This document shows positions 1 through 10,710 of a DNA stretch of 64,000 nt, piece by piece; positions within the stretch are counted from its first letter, which is position 1, and the number at the start of each line of letters is the position of its first letter. The notes beneath the pieces are model-generated. The model did no database searches. It was not told the DNA's origin and worked only from the letters and a program-made list of their open reading frames with translations. The DNA is from Doris montereyensis (lineage: Eukaryota; Mollusca; Gastropoda; Nudibranchia; Dorididae), in contig JAXRKP010001146.1 in assembly GCA_037039925.1 (NCBI GenBank), positions 2,501-66,500 on the forward strand, written 5' to 3'. Both the position numbers and the translations under genes were made by a program.

Positions 1-88
1 CTTGTCTCTAACTTGTCTTCTAACTTGTCTCTAAGTCTAACTTGTCTCTAAGTCTAACTTGTCTCTAACTTGTCTCTAACTTGTCTGC
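1..88. repeat. Short tandem repeat, 11-bp CTTGTCTCTAA
   Basis: The window opens inside an array of CTTGTCTCTAA with a few AGTCTAA variants, so the true left edge lies outside. It has no coding content. Confidence 0.85.
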
Positions 89-152
89 AAATAGCATGGC
101 CATGGCCTAATACGGGAAGGCCAAAAAAGGGAGAGAAAGTTTTATTTAAATT

Positions 153-492
153 CATTATGGCCTATAGTACCAGAGGTTATCCCAATTTCTTTAGCAAGAA
201 ACAGAACAGATGGTAATACATTGTCTCATTCCCATGTCATTATGGCCTATAGTACCAGAGGTTATCCCAATTTCTTTAGCAAGAAACAGAACAGGTGGTA
301 ATACATTGTCTCATTCCCATGTCATTATGGCCTATAGTACCAGAGGTTATCCCAATTTCTTTAGCAAGAAACAGAACAGGTGGTAATACATTGTCTCATT
401 CCCATGTCATTATGGCCTATAGTACCAGAGGTTATCCCACTTCCTTTAGCAAGAAACAGAACAGGTGGTAATACATTGTCTCATTCGCATGT
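153..492. repeat. 85-bp tandem repeat, four copies
   Basis: Copies begin with CATTATGGCCTATAGTACC at 153, 238, 323 and 408. The first three are almost identical. The fourth diverges at its end (CGCATGTTGTTACGG). Such low divergence suggests recent duplication or homogenisation. Confidence 0.9.
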
Positions 493-571
493 TGTTACGG
501 CCCACAGTGCATGTACCAGTTAGCCCCCATCTGAACAGCATGGCACAGAACAGACCGTGTAAAAAGGGAAA

Positions 572-625
572 AAGAGTGAAAGCAAAGAGGTAGGACCTAC
601 CAGAAGCGCCCACAATAAGGAAGAC
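572..625. repeat. Interspersed repeat family C, partial copy
   Basis: The block AGGTAGGACCTACCAGAAGC matches the 3' part of fuller copies at 1686, 2377 and 2876. Only the end of the unit is kept. The shared core GTAGGACCTACCAG is close to palindromic. Confidence 0.5.
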
Positions 626-860
626 AAACAGAATGCTAATGACAATATTATTTATATTATGTCATACGTACACAATTAATCACATCATTAGTTCCATACC
701 TTTTCTGACGTATATATATATATATCACATGTGTACATATATAATATAAAAATATAATATTAATATGTGTCATTGTGTCCTGGAACATCAACATTAGAAG
801 TTTTGAATGGAAGAAAGCATGACAGTAATTTATTGATATATATATATATATATAGACATT

Positions 861-1142
861 GGTGGTGTCGGTGGCTGAGTGGTTACGCTACCGCACTGGG
901 ATTGTGAGGTTCTGAGTTCGAATCCTGGCAAAGCTAGGCCCGACATTGTGTTCCTTGGGATAGACAATTAACATGCCTTTTCCCTACTCAACCCAGGTGT
1001 AAATGGGTACAGGCAGTAGCTTGGGAGTAACAACCTGCATCAGACTAGTGTCCTATCCAAGGTGTGATTATTATCACCTGTTCCGTTTTCATGCTATTGA
1101 AACCGGGATACGCCCCGTCGGCCTTGAAGGAACTTTACTTTC
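861..1142 (+). mobile_element. tRNA-derived SINE, family A, copy 1
   Basis: The 5' part resembles a tRNA gene: an A-box-like GTGGCTGAGTGGTTACGC and a B-box-like GAGTTCGAATCC about 45 bp later. Downstream is a body shared with copies at 7368, 8356 and 29336 (CTAGGCCCGACATTGTG, CTTGGGATAGACA, CCCAGGTGTAAATGGGTAC, CGGCCTTGAAGG). It follows a TA run. I could not find clean target-site duplications for this copy. Confidence 0.8.
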
Positions 1143-1543
1143 CTATATGAGAAATTCATGCTTGGGAAAATGCAAGATGGCAGATAAATTTCATGAATAT
1201 GAAGACTTACTAAACCCGAGGCAGTGGACGTGTACTTATCAATTAAGTCTGATTAAAGGTCTGACTTTGCCTAAAAATAAACAATTGTTATTATTAGTAG
1301 TAATTCATCATTCCTTTTTTTCTCTCTTGATAAATTAACTAATGAGCTGCAGATCTATTCTTATTCCATATGGGATGTACAGACAAGACTTTAATTCAAA
1401 CGTTGGGTGAGCACAAGGCTTGTTACTGTCAGTAGCATTTACGCACTCTAAATATATTAAGTGATCTATCGTATTAATTATTACAAGCCAGGCAAAAACC
1501 CTTGCAGTTACAGCAGCAAAAAATATGTAGTTGTAATCAAAAT

Positions 1544-1607
1544 GCTAAATGCCCACAACGCTAAATGCCCACAACGCTAAATGCCCACAACGCTAAATGC
1601 CCACAAC
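1544..1607. repeat. 16-bp tandem repeat, four copies
   Basis: Four consecutive copies of GCTAAATGCCCACAAC; the last departs by one base. The complement contains GGGCATTTAG, a word also found in the subterminal part of the inverted-repeat element at 10713-11565. Confidence 0.85.
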
Positions 1608-1685
1608 CCAAGCACATAAATTTTACAGCAGCTTCCACACGTATTTTACACCACATGTACTTAATTTAGTTTATTGAAATTTTCT

Positions 1686-1803
1686 CTGTCCACCATATGC
1701 AATGATCTCAGGGTGAATTAAGAGGAAATAGCAAGTTGAAAGATGAGTGAAAGAAGAAGTAGGACCTACCAGCAGCATACACCAACCACCCACACACGAC
1801 ATG
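1686..1803. repeat. Interspersed repeat family C, copy
   Basis: Unit of about 120 bp: CCACCATATGCAATGATCTC, then a GAGGAAA and GAAAGAAGAA purine stretch, then GTAGGACCTACCAGCAGC and a CCACCCACACA tail. Further copies lie at 2377-2483 and 2876-3000. No internal promoter or terminal repeat is clear, so the class is unknown. Confidence 0.65.
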
Positions 1804-2376
1804 TGCAATGTTACAAAGTTACACCAAAAACAAAATTTGCTAAAAAAGTGTAATCAGTAGATACTAGAACATCTATTTTTATCATTGCAGAAATAGACAA
1901 AACCAAAATAGAAACAAAAGCTTCTGTTTGAAGACCTTTGTTAAGAATATCTTTTAAAATTCATTTCTAACATTTTATAATTATATGTATATTTATAAAT
2001 CATTTTCATTTTCTTTTCGTTAGCTTTTCTTTCTTTCTGTTTGTTTTTGTTGGCTTTTATAACAATCTGCTGTGTTGACATTTGTGTCCCTCACACTCAC
2101 AGTATATATTACATTTTCATAATTCACTCATTCGTGTAAACCAATGTAGAAAAAACAACCAACCCGACACAAGAGCCTCACCTGGCCAGTGTAGTTTAGA
2201 ACCTTCCTATTAAATAACCAGTGGGATCGAACAAAGTTATGCTTATGAAGAGGGTGTACTTTTAATATTATATTGACACGGTTCATCAGCTTTTAAGGAA
2301 AAATTAATAGAGGATGAAAAAAGTTAAAATTTGTGTCGACAATGTCCTTACCATTGTGTTTGTTTCAATGACATTT

Positions 2377-2483
2377 ACCTGATCCACCATATGTGGTGAT
2401 CTCAAGGTGGATCAAGAGGAAACAGCAAGGTGAAAGAAGAAAAGTAGGACCTACCAGCAACGCCCACAAACCACACACGTGTC
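2377..2483. repeat. Interspersed repeat family C, copy
   Basis: Same order of blocks as the copy at 1686: GATCCACCATATGTGGTGAT, GAGGAAACAGCAAGGTGAAAG, GTAGGACCTACCAGCAACGC. This copy has the shortest purine stretch of the three. Confidence 0.65.
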
Positions 2484-2875
2484 AATGTCATACCGTGAGA
2501 TCAATTTTCATTCAATAACTTTTTTGTTTTAAAACAGTGATCTAATTTAAAGAAATGAAAAATAAATGAAGAAGAAGAATTGAGTTGACATTCCTTCACC
2601 ACAATATTCTTGATACAAGGCTTTTTAAATTTTAAGATAATTATTTGTTCAAGCACTTTGAAAAAAATGAAAAAAATGACATCTAGACTCTTACTACACT
2701 GTGACTGACAACACAACAAAAGATTTTGATTCTTTACACTTTAAAAACGCATTGAGACATCATGAAAAGCATCACCACAGCTTGATGTCAATTTTAAACC
2801 CAGGGTGATCAATCCATGGAAAATGGGAAAACCCAATGCATTTAGCTTTGATTCTATGGTTCGTTTATTTGAAAT

Positions 2876-3000
2876 CTACCCATCCACCATTGCAGTGATC
2901 TCAGGGTCAATTAAGAGGAAACAGCAAGATAAAAGACAAGAGAAAGAAGAAGGAAAGGAAAGAAGTAGGACCTACCAGTAGCACCCGCCAACCGCCCGCT
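2876..3000. repeat. Interspersed repeat family C, copy
   Basis: Third full copy, with an expanded purine stretch (GAGAAAGAAGAAGGAAAGG) before GTAGGACCTACCAGTAGCAC. Another fragment around 10126-10170 (CTACCATTATACGGTGACC) may be a fifth member. Confidence 0.65.
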
Positions 3001-3825
3001 TGATTCTATTGACTCTAACTCTTACAGCGATTGTTGGAAGTGCGCACCAAGTTGTCTTTCACACTTATATGTAAGTGAACTCTTCCCACCATGTTTTTCA
3101 CGAACATTCCCCAAAAGTATCTCTCTATTGAAATACATGATGGCATTTTGCATTTCAGGATGATCACCCTGTGGTAAGCGCATTAATCTTAAAAACATTC
3201 AAGGACTCTACTGGGAAACATCCACGGATCAAAAGAACACAAACATAAAAAGTTATCTCTAAAACTCTTATCTCCCCAACTAGAACAAAATTGGGACGAG
3301 GAGAGACATTACATAAATTTAACGAAACGGGCGGGTGTACCATATGATATGAGATGAGAACAAAATGAAAATATTAAGCCTTTTATAAATCTCACATATC
3401 TTCCTCCTGACAGCCTTGTCAAATCCAGGTTACAACAGTTAAAAATGATAATTCCATTGTCGATTAGACGGTTGATAAAAGTTCGTTTCCAACGGCAGAA
3501 TGTACTGTCGAGAACAACAGCAGATATTTCCAAGAAGACCAAATAACATTCTACAATGTACCTGCCACTTTTATTTATAATTTTTTTAAAGACTCTCAAC
3601 AACTTGTTTTTGGATGAATTTATTTAATAAGAAGTGACCCATTTAAATTGAAAGACAATTTGTATGTGTGCATGTTGTGTTGTGACGAAAAAAAATGTCT
3701 CTTAGTCCCAAGCATTGTAATTATAAAAATAAATTGCTTCATGATGCTATTGATATGACATGAAATAGAGAAATGAATAAAATTCAAAAGTAAATTATAG
3801 CGTGACCCATCTATTCCTTACACGG
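3001..3825. other. AT-rich stretch with no recognised gene
   Basis: Ordinary AT-rich sequence. Open frames here are short and show no family signature. I see no repeat structure, RNA gene or splice-bounded exon. Confidence 0.5.
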
Positions 3826-3883
3826 CTCACAATTGCAAAGGTAATTCACTTCATTAACATGTCAATTCTAGGTATTGGTCACT

Positions 3884-3953
<70 letters not shown>

Positions 3954-3964
3954 GAGAGACAGAC

Positions 3965-4043
<79 letters not shown>

Positions 4044-4114
4044 GGAGAGAGAGAGCTCACAATTGCAAAGGTAATTCACTTCATTAACATGTCAATTCTA
4101 GGTGGTGGTCACTG
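3826..4114. repeat. GA microsatellite between 60-bp direct repeats
   Basis: A (GA)n tract with CAGACAGA interruptions (about 3886-4054) lies between two near-identical 60-bp segments, 3826-3885 and 4055-4114, both starting CTCACAATTGCAAAGG. The unit is therefore a duplicated 60-mer with the GA tract between the copies. Arg-Glu and Ser-Leu open frames here are products of the dinucleotide repeat. Confidence 0.9.
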
Positions 4115-5187
4115 GGGAGAACAAAATGACTATATATATCCTCCTTTAGAAACAAGCCAGTGAAAAAGTTTGTTTGAACTGCACCCCTTCACGTCGATTG
4201 TCTAGTTCACATTCATTAATTACAGTGGGTTCGGCATTGAGACACACTTTGCGTGCTCCTCTGATCATAAAACCTCTTTTTGGCGGGCATGTCTAAGACA
4301 AACATAATGCTGGAAGCCATCAAATCAAAGATGTTCTCCTGATCTCTGACCTTTTTTTATACAAAGTGATTCATAAAAGTCAACACAGTTGTGAAGAAAG
4401 AAACAAGAGGGGAAAAAAAGCTAAATAAACTAGAAACATTTTTTTCTTCAAAAACAGAAAAAATGTCAGAAAATTAGACATAAACCTCCCTTCAACAAAA
4501 TTAGGTTATAATAATTTAATTTCATAACATCCTCCTGTGCCATCCTTGTGACTGCGACCTCTCATGCAACTACATCATGTACTGTCACCTGACATAGACC
4601 ACACCTACCACTGTTAAGCACATCTGAGCGAGTTATAATAAATGCATTTACTTTAACTTTATAGATTTCTGGCTGCTCAAATAATATGCCTGTCTTTGAA
4701 CTCAAAATTGACAAGTCCACTCTGGCTAAAGTTGAGTACTTTTAGGTTTAGTTTTAGTGTTGTTTTGACTTTTGACTTTCATTATCTTTAAACACTATGA
4801 CACGACTGTCTCAAACTTGAATTCTGACTTCAATGCATGTACTATTCTGATGCATACATTTTAAACGCAATTATCGGTAAATGAATTATATGGTGATTTT
4901 CATTCAAGAAAGCACTTATAAATATGTCCATTTACTTTATCCCCTTGCATGATAGTCATAGCTAAACATCCCCTAAGGTCAATGTCATCAAACTACAAGT
5001 GATGTCATAGATTTTTAAGAATTATATCATCCTCAAAATATTGAACAGAGAGAATATGGAGAGTGATGAACTTTCTATGTGTCAATTTCAGCAGCATTTG
5101 TTTATGTGAAATAAGAATGTAACTGAATGTGTACATCAAGTTTACAAAATGACTTCAATCCCTTACTTGAAATAAGAAACTATTGAG
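4115..5187. other. No gene or repeat recognised
   Basis: About 1.1 kb of AT-rich unique sequence downstream (minus sense) of the zinc-finger gene. It may include 3' untranslated sequence of that gene, but no convincing polyadenylation site decides where. Confidence 0.4.
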
Positions 5188-7133
5188 TTAGACAGAAAAG
5201 TCAACGTCCTCCGAGTCTTCTGGCTGTAAGCGTAATGAAAGCACATAAAAAGATGTAAGAGTGACAACAGAAAAAGAAAGAAATCTTTTCAACAGTTCAA
5301 GTTGCAACATACAAATGATACAACTATACGTAATTCCGTTACCCAGCATCAACATTTTCATCGTTTTCATAATCATCTACCAGACTTTCTTCTTTGTTAT
5401 CACCAGCATCAGCATTTTCATAATCATCTACCAGACTTTCTTCTTTGTCATCACCAGCATCAGCATTTTCATATTCCTCTACCAGACTTTCTTCTTTGTC
5501 ATCACCAGCATCAGCATTTTCATCGTTTTCCATCTACCAGACTTTCTTCTTTGTTATCACCAGCATTAACATTTTCATAATCATCTACCAGACTTTCTTC
5601 TTTGTCATCACCAGCATCAACATTTTCATAATCATCTACCAGACTTTCTTCTCTGTCATGACCGGCATCAGCATGTCATGGGTCAACTTGATGCATGTCA
5701 CCAGGTTCATCTTTCACACAATCACTTATCATCGCCTTTTCCACTTTGAAATCCTTTTCTTCCATGCCCTCGATCTTTGAAATCCTCGTATTCATCTGTT
5801 TCACCATCATATGTCATGTTTTCATAATCAACACGCACTTTTTCTGACATCACAGCCCTAAGATTACTAAGATCACTTTTTCATCCCGTTCATGAATGTA
5901 TCGAGTTCCTTCCCCATCACAAATAGCCTCTTTTGTATCCTCATTTGGTGACTCAACGTTTGAATTCCTTTCACTCCTATGCACCATTTCTCCTTCAACA
6001 ATGTCTGAATCCACGTCCACGAAATTTGTCATGACTTCTTCTTCTGTGTCCTTACAGCCGTCTTGACGCTCTATGATTTGTTCTTCAAGTCCCACTAGGC
6101 CTTTATGCATCTTAAGCTGATGTCTCTTGACATCACACCTTCGTATCGAAGCGTATTCACAGAAATTACATTTAAACTTTTTGTCTCCTTTAGAATGTAT
6201 GTACATATGTGTGCGAAGACTTGAATGATGCGTTGTGGTAAAAATCACAAACGCCACATTCATATAAAATGTGTGTCTCGTGTGTTCTTCTATGCTGGCT
6301 TACACAATGTAGGTACACAGAAGAGTAATCACAAAATTGGCATTTATAAATTTTTCCCCAGTGTGGATTTGAAGATGACGTCGCAGTAATGTAGCATAAA
6401 CAGTTTTAAATGGACATAAGTGACACTCTAACGATTCATTGGTGTGCTTCATCATGTGACGTTTGAGATACTGTGAGCGATGTGTGGAGTAATCGCAAAC
6501 AGAGCAAAAGAACAACTTTTCTTTGGAGTGTGTGAGGACATGCTCTTTCAAAGTGTGAGCTCTTTTGAAAGTGAGCTTACACAGCGAACATTCATACTTT
6601 CTCTCCTGTGAGTGGACAGTCTGGTGTCTTTTCAACTTCTTGGCAGTCTTTGTTTTGAAATCACAAAGCTCACATGCAGTAACCGCCGATCCTCAAGGTG
6701 AACGATAAGATGTTCCTTCAGTCTGTCCCACCGTGGAGAGTTAAAGTCGCAGTGTGCACAATAATATGTTTTAGTTACTTTTGTTCGACGACGCCTTTTC
6801 TGCTTGTGGAAGAGGAAGATGCCTCAGCAGGGGAACGACTGGGATTTGTTTCACAGTGTAGTCAAGTCCCCGAAAAGAGCCTTTAGAGCCTGACGGACCG
6901 TCGGCATCTTCATCATCATCCTCATCTGGTGTCTTTGTCGGTTCACTTCCTTCGTCCTCAGTCGGACTCTTTTCTTCCTCCATGTCCTCTGCGGCCTTTT
7001 TGTTTCCCCATTCTCTTCCCCGTACTGCGGGAGGCAAGCCGAATCCTCACTTCCTGAGTCCTGTTCTTCTTTGTCCTGCGACATTTTTTTCAAATTTTTC
7101 ATCCTTTGGGAGGGTTTCAACAACTTCACTCAT
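5188..7133 (-). pseudogene. C2H2 zinc-finger protein gene, eight fingers, frameshifted
   Basis: Likely a nuclear DNA-binding protein. The ATG at 7133-7131 opens MSEVVETLPKDEKFEK, followed by an acidic Ser/Glu/Asp-rich N-terminus. Eight C2H2 fingers follow between about 6.77 and 6.11 kb, starting YYCAHCDF, ACELCDF, YECSLCKL, FFCSVCDY, LECHLCPF, YKCQFCDY, YECGVCDF and FKCNFCEY, each with the expected spacing to paired histidines. After them come an acidic region and a 17-residue tandem repeat. Reading all of this needs about seven frame changes, near 7087, 7005, 6860, 6800, 6687, 6345 and 6250, mostly at homopolymers. Every finger keeps its cysteines and histidines, so base-call errors are at least as likely as true decay. 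The type is given as pseudogene only because the sequence as read is broken. A short last exon (5188-5223, ending EDVDFSV) after a TTACAG acceptor is tentative. I do not recognise an orthologue. Confidence 0.7.
5339..5665 (-). repeat. 51-bp coding minisatellite in the zinc-finger gene tail
   Basis: About six copies of a 51-bp unit. On the minus strand it encodes a 17-residue acidic repeat with the consensus DDYENADAGDDKEESLV. The unit is a multiple of three, so copy changes keep the frame. One copy carries a frame-changing variant (GTTTTCCATCTACC on the plus strand near 5525). Third-position C/T changes (GTCATC versus GTTATC) are silent, which fits coding use. Confidence 0.65.
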
Positions 7134-7356
7134 TTTGTTTCAACCCAAGATATGACAATCTGACCCGTCTTACTGATGAACAACCACACCTTTAAATCTA
7201 ATCATGCGTGAAGATTTTCACAGGGTATGTTCTTGTGCCATGAACAGAATGTTTTCATGCATTGCTTTCCATACTCAACTGATTCTGTTGATAAAAAAAA
7301 AAAAAATTCTTTTTAATCAAACATATCAACATGATGGAGGATGATTCAATGATAAT

Positions 7357-7676
7357 ACATTCTATGAGTGTGGCATCGGTGGCCGAGTGGTTAGGATGCG
7401 GACCATGAGGTTCGAGTTCAAACCGTGGGCAAAGCTAGGCCAAATGTTGTGCTCCTTGGGAAAGACACTTAGCACGTATTTCCCCACTCGACCCTGGTAG
7501 AAATGGGTACAATGTAAGTACTAGCTTGGGAGTAGAAGCCTGCATCAGATTAGTGTCCTGTTCAGGTGGTGACTATTATCATCGGTTCCACTTCACATTA
7601 TAGAAACTGGGATAAGCACCAGCTCTATCGGCCATAATGGCCTCGAATGAAATTTACTTTACTTTACATTCTATGA
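7357..7676 (+). mobile_element. tRNA-derived SINE, family A, copy 2, with target-site duplication
   Basis: The element (7368-7665) lies between exact 11-bp direct repeats ACATTCTATGA at 7357-7367 and 7666-7676, the footprint of LINE-mediated insertion. The A-box-like GTGGCCGAGTGGTTAGGATG and a degraded B box (GAGTTCAAACC) lie at the 5' end. The body matches the copy at 861 (CTTGGGAAAGACACTTAGC). The 3' end is an ACTTTACTTT tail. Confidence 0.9.
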
Positions 7677-7694
7677 AATCTCAAATAGAACTTG

Positions 7695-8036
7695 ATGCAG
7701 CATCTCCTTGTGATTTACCCATGAGTATCATCTTCTATAAGATTTATCAATGAGTATCATCTTCTATGAGATTTATCAATGAGTATCATCTTCTATGAAC
7801 ATTACAGCATCTCTTTGTGATTTACCTATGAGTATCATCTTCATGAGATTTATCAATGAGTATCATCTTCTATGAGATTTATCAATGAGTATCATCTTCT
7901 ATGAGATTTATCAATGAGTATCATCTTCTATGAGATTTATCAATGAGTATCATCTTCTATGAGATTTATCAATGAGTATCATCTTCTATGAACATTACAG
8001 CATCTCCTTGTGATTTACCCATGAGTATCATCTTCT
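7695..8036. repeat. 29-bp tandem repeat around TATCATCTTCTATGAG
   Basis: About ten copies of a 29-bp unit containing ATGAGTATCATCTTCTATGA and GATTTATCA. A longer variant (AGCATCTCCTTGTGATTTACC) occurs at the start, middle and end, so the array has a two-level structure. Confidence 0.85.
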
Positions 8037-8346
8037 AATGAACATTTTTCTTTAAAAAATAATTTTAAACGATATTATATTAAACCTCATCCAAGTTATG
8101 GAACAAAAGAAACCAACAAATAACTGTGCACTTCATTAATTAGCAACTTCCATAGCATTTAGCAAGCTTAGCATTGAACCTGAACCGTGCATATATATAT
8201 ACTGACACCTACAAAGCGGCAATGTGGCAAAGTAGCATTGGTGGTCAAGTCATTAGGCCGTTTGGGGTCACAAATTCTTGGGTTAGAAAACTACCAATAT
8301 TTATTCCATGGAAAAGATATAAAATTGTATATATATATATTATATG

Positions 8347-8626
8347 TATATTTGCTATGAAGTCAATGGTCAAGGGGTTAAGCTGCTAGACTTGGGATGA
8401 TGGGGTGCTGGGTTCGAGACGTTGTGTTCCTTGGCAAAGAATCTCCATACACATTTTCCCAACTCGACCAAGGTGCAAATGGGACACAAGCTTGGGAGTA
8501 AAACCTGCGTCAGACTAGCTTCCTGTCTAGGAGGTAATTATCATCACGCTATGGAACCTGGGATAAGTTCCGACTCTATGGACCATAATGGCCTTGAAGG
8601 AAATTTTTGTTATACTTTATATTTGC
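8347..8626 (+). mobile_element. tRNA-derived SINE, family A, copy 3, with target-site duplication
   Basis: Exact 9-bp flanks TATATTTGC at 8347-8355 and 8618-8626 bound the element. The tRNA-like head (GTCAATGGTCAAGGGGTTAAG, GGGTTCGAGAC) is shortened at the head-body junction. The body matches the other copies through CGACCAAGGTGCAAATGGG and GGCCTTGAAGG. A further body fragment follows at about 8640-8735. Confidence 0.85.
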
Positions 8627-8639
8627 CCACGTGACACAG

Positions 8640-8735
8640 GGGGTACCAGAATCAGCTGGTGGTTAAAACCTCATGTGTACGCCTAGTGTCTTATCTAGGA
8701 AGTAGTAATTAATATCACCTGATGATTGATAAGCA
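8640..8735 (+). mobile_element. SINE family A, 3' body fragment
   Basis: CCTAGTGTCTTATCTAGGAA and TAATATCACCTG match the middle of the family A body. Head and tail are missing. Confidence 0.45.
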
Positions 8736-9099
8736 CGATTGACAGATTGAGCAAGAATTAGGGTTTTTAAAGCATAGTCATAGCCTTTCTCTGCGGGTCA
8801 ACGTTTCAAATTCCCTTGTGTTACTGAACTTACTATTAGTATTACTACCCCAGTCTGCCTACCATCCTGATTTCTCGATCTCCCGAGTGGGGAGGTTTCT
8901 TAGACCGCCACAATTGTGCTATTACTAGATTTCTAGATCCAGATGTATCCTATGGAAATAAATCCATCCTCCCAGGTGGTGGTATGAATTATGAATATGA
9001 ATACAAAATTATGGAATTTTTCCAATTTTTCTCCTAGACTTAGGGGTGGACCTGGTAGCTTACATAATTTCTCTCAGAATTCACCTGAGGACAATAAAA

Positions 9100-10365
9100 A
9101 AATCCTTAGATCTAGATCTAACCTAGATCTAAAGCTACATCTAAATTTTGCAAATTGGATTTACTGGATTAGTATCTAGATCTAATTTTTTAAAAGTAAT
9201 CCTTGTAGACCTCAAGATGGCAACCGCAACTCAATGGTAAGGATGACACCTGATCAGCGATTGCAAATGTTTCATCTCTGGGGACATGTCAACTCTAGCT
9301 AAACCCTCATTTAGATCATTGCATCAGAAAGAGGGGAAAAGGAAAAACAAAACAGAAGTAATACCACAAAAGTGAAGTTAAAATTACCCTTTTCACATTA
9401 ATTTTCTGTTTGCATTGAGAAAAAAAAGAGTGTAAAAAAGGGATTTTTTTTTCTTCTTTGAGCCAGTGGACTGGCCTAGCAGCCTTACATTTCAGAATAA
9501 AGATTAGTAGATTCCTTACAGTTTAAGGCAAGTTTTAGCAGTCTAAAACACCACTGTTACCCCCCTTGCCCCCTTGCTCTCTCGTTGGAGTGAGTTAGAT
9601 CAAGGCCTAGTTGCCACACATCTTTACTTAGAATTTGGTAGGAAAAAGGCGTTTCTTTTATAACAGATTATGTCTACATAGCTAGAATTTACTTAGATCT
9701 AGATCTATGTACTTGTAATTTGAACTTCTTATAACTAAATTGAGATCAAAGTTTCAAGGCGTCTATTTTGAGGATTTACAGGGTTTTTTTCACTGTTGAT
9801 TAGATCTAGAGGTGGGGGTTTTGTAAGTCTCCTTTTGAATTGATTGATCTCTAGATCTAGATATAGATCTATCTCTTCTAGATAGATAGATCTAGATCTA
9901 GTCTAGATCAAGAATGTAGATAAGATTACAACTAAGACTTGGACTAGACACAGATCTACACCTGGATATATCTATATTTAGCTCTATATTCAATAATATT
10001 CTGTTTTATTAATTAATATTTTGATTATATTATAACTTTAGAATCTAGATTCTCTACAACTTTGAGAGTTCTAGATCTTGACTTTGTTAGAAATTTTTTG
10101 TTTGCTTAAGTTTCATTGCAATTTACCCTGTCTACCATTATACGGTGACCTCAGTGTTAATAGAAACTAGATCTAAGTTTAGATATAATATAGATCTATG
10201 CTATGTTCAAACTTAGTTATTCTGCCAATTATTGTGCCAGTGGTAACTTGGTGTTTTACAGAACGAATGACGTTGACATTATAATAAACGCCTTTTTTAA
10301 TGTATTATACATAATATTCCAATGAGGAAGATAATCAATATTTGATTAGATCTAGATCTAATCAA
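9100..10365. repeat. Region dense in AGATCTAGATCT words
   Basis: AGATCT and TAGATCTAGATCTA recur at about 9106-9131, 9172, 9694, 9800, 9850-9910, 10073, 10166, 10189 and 10340-10360 in otherwise AT-rich sequence with no gene. The word is its own reverse complement. It also occurs elsewhere in the window, for example in the 36-bp array at 27 kb. Confidence 0.6.
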
Positions 10366-10384
10366 GTAGAAAAAGAATGATCAA

Positions 10385-10480
10385 TGACAAGAATGTAGAT
10401 TTAGGCCTACTGCATGTGAAAAGGCTATTGTAGTATTACTACAATAGCCTTTTCACATGCAGTAGCCTACATTCTTGTCA
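10385..10480. repeat. Near-perfect hairpin, arms of about 45 bp
   Basis: The left arm (TGACAAGAATGTA, then CTACTGCATGTGAAAAGGC) is matched by the right arm (GCCTTTTCACATGCAGTAG, then TACATTCTTGTCA). The loop is a single base at 10436 and there is one 6-nt bulge (GATTTA) on the left. It could be a miniature element, a foldback or a small-RNA precursor. Confidence 0.8.
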
Positions 10481-10545
10481 GTAACATAGTATTATAATAG
10501 CAGCATGGCCCCATCGCATAAGACATCTAGAAAAAAAGCAAACAC

Positions 10546-10710
10546 CACTAGTGTTAGTGTCATTTCTGTAGTAAGTGTAAGGGCACTAAGACACACATGG
10601 CACTGATGCTTGCTGTGTGTTTGACTCTGTGATCTGTAACCAAGCCAAACTAGATTGTACTTCTTCCTGCTTGCATCACTTGGGGAAAGGGTGGTGATGC
10701 AAGGTGGTGG
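10546..10710 (+). mobile_element. Interspersed repeat E, left copy, interrupted by an inverted-repeat element
   Basis: CACTAGTGTTAGTGTCATTTC through TTGCATCACTTGGGG matches the reverse complement of 14330-14160. The match resumes at 11566-11620 (TATAAAAGC, GTGTCAGAT, GGTGAAAC), after the nested element, against 14090-14030 reversed. Class unknown. Confidence 0.7.

Noticed and set aside
1003..1338. 111-codon plus-strand frame
   Set aside because: It lies mostly within SINE family A copy 1, and the same sequence is out of frame in other copies.
5261..5780. Plus-strand frames rich in Phe/His over the 51-bp repeat
   Set aside because: Antisense shadows of the acidic repeat, which reads naturally on the minus strand with the zinc-finger gene.
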